Of a DNA stretch of 64,000 nucleotides, positions 62,949 through 64,000 are shown in pieces (the first letter of the stretch is position 1; the number at the start of each line of letters is the position of its first letter). This stretch comes from DASQZT01 sp963728965. GTDB taxonomy: Bacteria > Acidobacteriota > Terriglobia > Bryobacterales > Bryobacteraceae. The DNA is taken from contig CAVSMH010000012.1 in the NCBI GenBank assembly GCA_963728965.1, forward strand, positions 1-64,000, written 5' to 3'. The notes below the pieces were generated by a model that was not told the DNA's origin, searched no databases, and saw only the letters and a program-made list of their open reading frames with translations. The position numbers were made by a program, and so were the translations under genes.

Positions 62949-64000
62949 GTGCCGGGCCTGTCAAGGAAAAAGTTAGTAATCCTCCGGAAAATCGGCGGGC
63001 TGCTCGCGGCGGCAATGCTGAGCGCATTGGCATGGGGCCAAGCCCTGGAAGAAGGTAAGCGTGCCTTCGATGCCGGCAACTACGCGGAGGCCGCCCGTTT
63101 ATTCGAGAAAGCCCACCAGTCCTCTCCCCGCTGCGACATTCTCTTCTTCCTGGGATTGGCGCGCTATCGACAGAAACAGCCGGGTGCGGCGCTGATTGCA
63201 TTCCAATCCGCGGTGCAATGTGATCCCACGCTGGTGAACGCGCACCTGGCGATGGCGGAGGCATACGCGGAGAGAGGTAATCGCGATGAAGCGCTCAAGG
63301 CGTTCACCCGTGTGCTGAGCCTAGCGCCGGGGAACGCCGCCGCGCTGCGCGGTGCGGCATCCATTTACCTGGACCTTCAGCATCCCGCGCAGGCTCGCCC
63401 CCTCCTGGAGGCGCTGGTTCGGGTGGATGCCGGCGACCCGCAGGCTCACGCGGATTTGGGCGCCGTGTACTTCGCGGACGGGAACCAGGACGGCGCCGAG
63501 GCCCAGTTCCGAGAGGCTCTGCGCCTGAAGCCTGCCCAGCCTTCCGCACTGATGGGATTAGGCTACATCTACGTCCGCAAGGGGGAGGATGACAAAGCCA
63601 TTCCTTTCCTTCAGAAGGCAGCCGGTACGAGCCCCCGAGAGTACAAGCCCCACTTTCTGCTGGGCTCGGCGTACAATCACCTGGGCCGCGACCTTGAGGC
63701 AGCTGCCGAGTTCGAGACTGCTTTGCGGCTGGGGAGCAATGACCCCGAAGTGTACTATCAACTGGCGCGCGCGTACGGCAAGTTGGGACGGCAGGCGGAC
63801 CGCCGCCAGGCCCTTGCCCGCTTCTCGGAGGTGACGCGGAGATCCAATCAGGACATCGATGCCCAGCGTAGCGCGCTCAAACTCACGGAGCAGGCCAAGT
63901 CCCTGGTGGATGCCGGCGATCTGCAGGCCGCCGCGGCGCGCCTGGAAGAGGCACGCGTGCTGCGGCCGTCCGACGACAAGATTCTGTTTCGCCTCGCGGG
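62949..64000 (+). CDS. TPR-repeat protein, 3' end outside window
   Basis: At least 350 residues: a signal-like N-terminus (KIGGLLAAAMLSALAWGQA), then about nine tetratricopeptide repeats (EGKRAFDAGNYAEAARLFEK, LAMAEAYAERGNRDEALKAF, ADLGAVYFADGNQDGAEAQF, LGLGYIYVRKGEDDKAIPFL, VYYQLARAYGKLGRQADRRQ). No stop before the window ends. The start is uncertain: GTG 62949 or ATG 63014. An adaptor or scaffold role is usual; the divergent arrangement suggests co-regulation with the TonB receptor. Confidence 0.8.
   Translation, partial: MPGLSRKKLVILRKIGGLLAAAMLSALAWGQALEEGKRAFDAGNYAEAARLFEKAHQSSPRCDILFFLGLARYRQKQPGAALIAFQSAVQCDPTLVNAHLAMAEAYAERGNRDEALKAFTRVLSLAPGNAAALRGAASIYLDLQHPAQARPLLEALVRVDAGDPQAHADLGAVYFADGNQDGAEAQFREALRLKPAQPSALMGLGYIYVRKGEDDKAIPFLQKAAGTSPREYKPHFLLGSAYNHLGRDLEAAAEFETALRLGSNDPEVYYQLARAYGKLGRQADRRQALARFSEVTRRSNQDIDAQRSALKLTEQAKSLVDAGDLQAAAARLEEARVLRPSDDKILFRLA

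Overview
The window reads as a chromosomal segment of a soil acidobacterium close to Candidatus Solibacter / Bryobacterales. This is inferred from gene families, not from a marker gene. The indicators are an NHL-repeat protein with the Solibacter-type TIGR03437 C-terminal domain, a PadR regulator coupled to a large ADOP-type MacB-like permease, a GWxTD protein, an Oar-like TonB-dependent receptor with a carboxypeptidase-regulatory plug, DUF1549/DUF1553 and DUF1501 partners, and many secreted glycoside hydrolases. The DNA is GC-rich. Three tRNA genes are present: Val-CAC, Ile2-CAU and Ser-GCT.

Layout. 0-4.6 kb: an NHL/TIGR03437 gene cleanly split by an intact IS21-family element with a 5-bp target duplication. 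4.7-5.4 kb: tRNA-Val, an integrase remnant and tRNA-Ile2. 5.7-8.8 kb: PadR-ADOP pair. 8.8-18.3 kb: carbohydrate catabolism, with GH2 (one frameshift), a GH43-like enzyme, a Tat-exported alpha-glucuronidase-like protein, an aldo/keto reductase and a Ser-type sulfatase. 18.4-22.5 kb: truncated nitroreductase, ferredoxin-methyltransferase fusion, CBM9-like protein, phosphopantetheinyl transferase and an orphan PadR. 22.6-31.6 kb: a tightly packed, co-directional envelope cluster of GWxTD protein, barrel-like protein, amidohydrolase, GT-C/methyltransferase fusion and a second GT-C-like protein.

31.6-49.7 kb is a decayed accessory region. It holds an IS110-like element between perfect 55-bp inverted repeats, IS1634, an IS5-like element, an IS1182-like element, an ISL3 element nested inside an IS256 element (both with exact 8-bp target duplications), an IS21 fragment and an IS66 element. 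Between them lie broken genes: a multicopper oxidase fragment, a GxxExxY start, an integrase in pieces and a toxin-antitoxin pair with a dead toxin. The most interesting item is a DUF3179 gene with an in-frame UGA exactly where the family's first CxxC cysteine belongs. A SECIS-like hairpin with a GGUC loop follows directly.

50-64 kb returns to ordinary backbone. It holds tRNA-Ser, a three-gene electron-transfer operon (ZnuA-like binding protein, octaheme cytochrome c, membrane cytochrome b), a beta-lactamase-fold serine hydrolase, the DUF1549/1553-DUF1501 pair, an Oar-like TonB receptor and, divergently, a TPR protein that runs off the window. The backbone genes together suggest a polymer-degrading, envelope-elaborate soil heterotroph; the middle third is a landing zone for insertion sequences.
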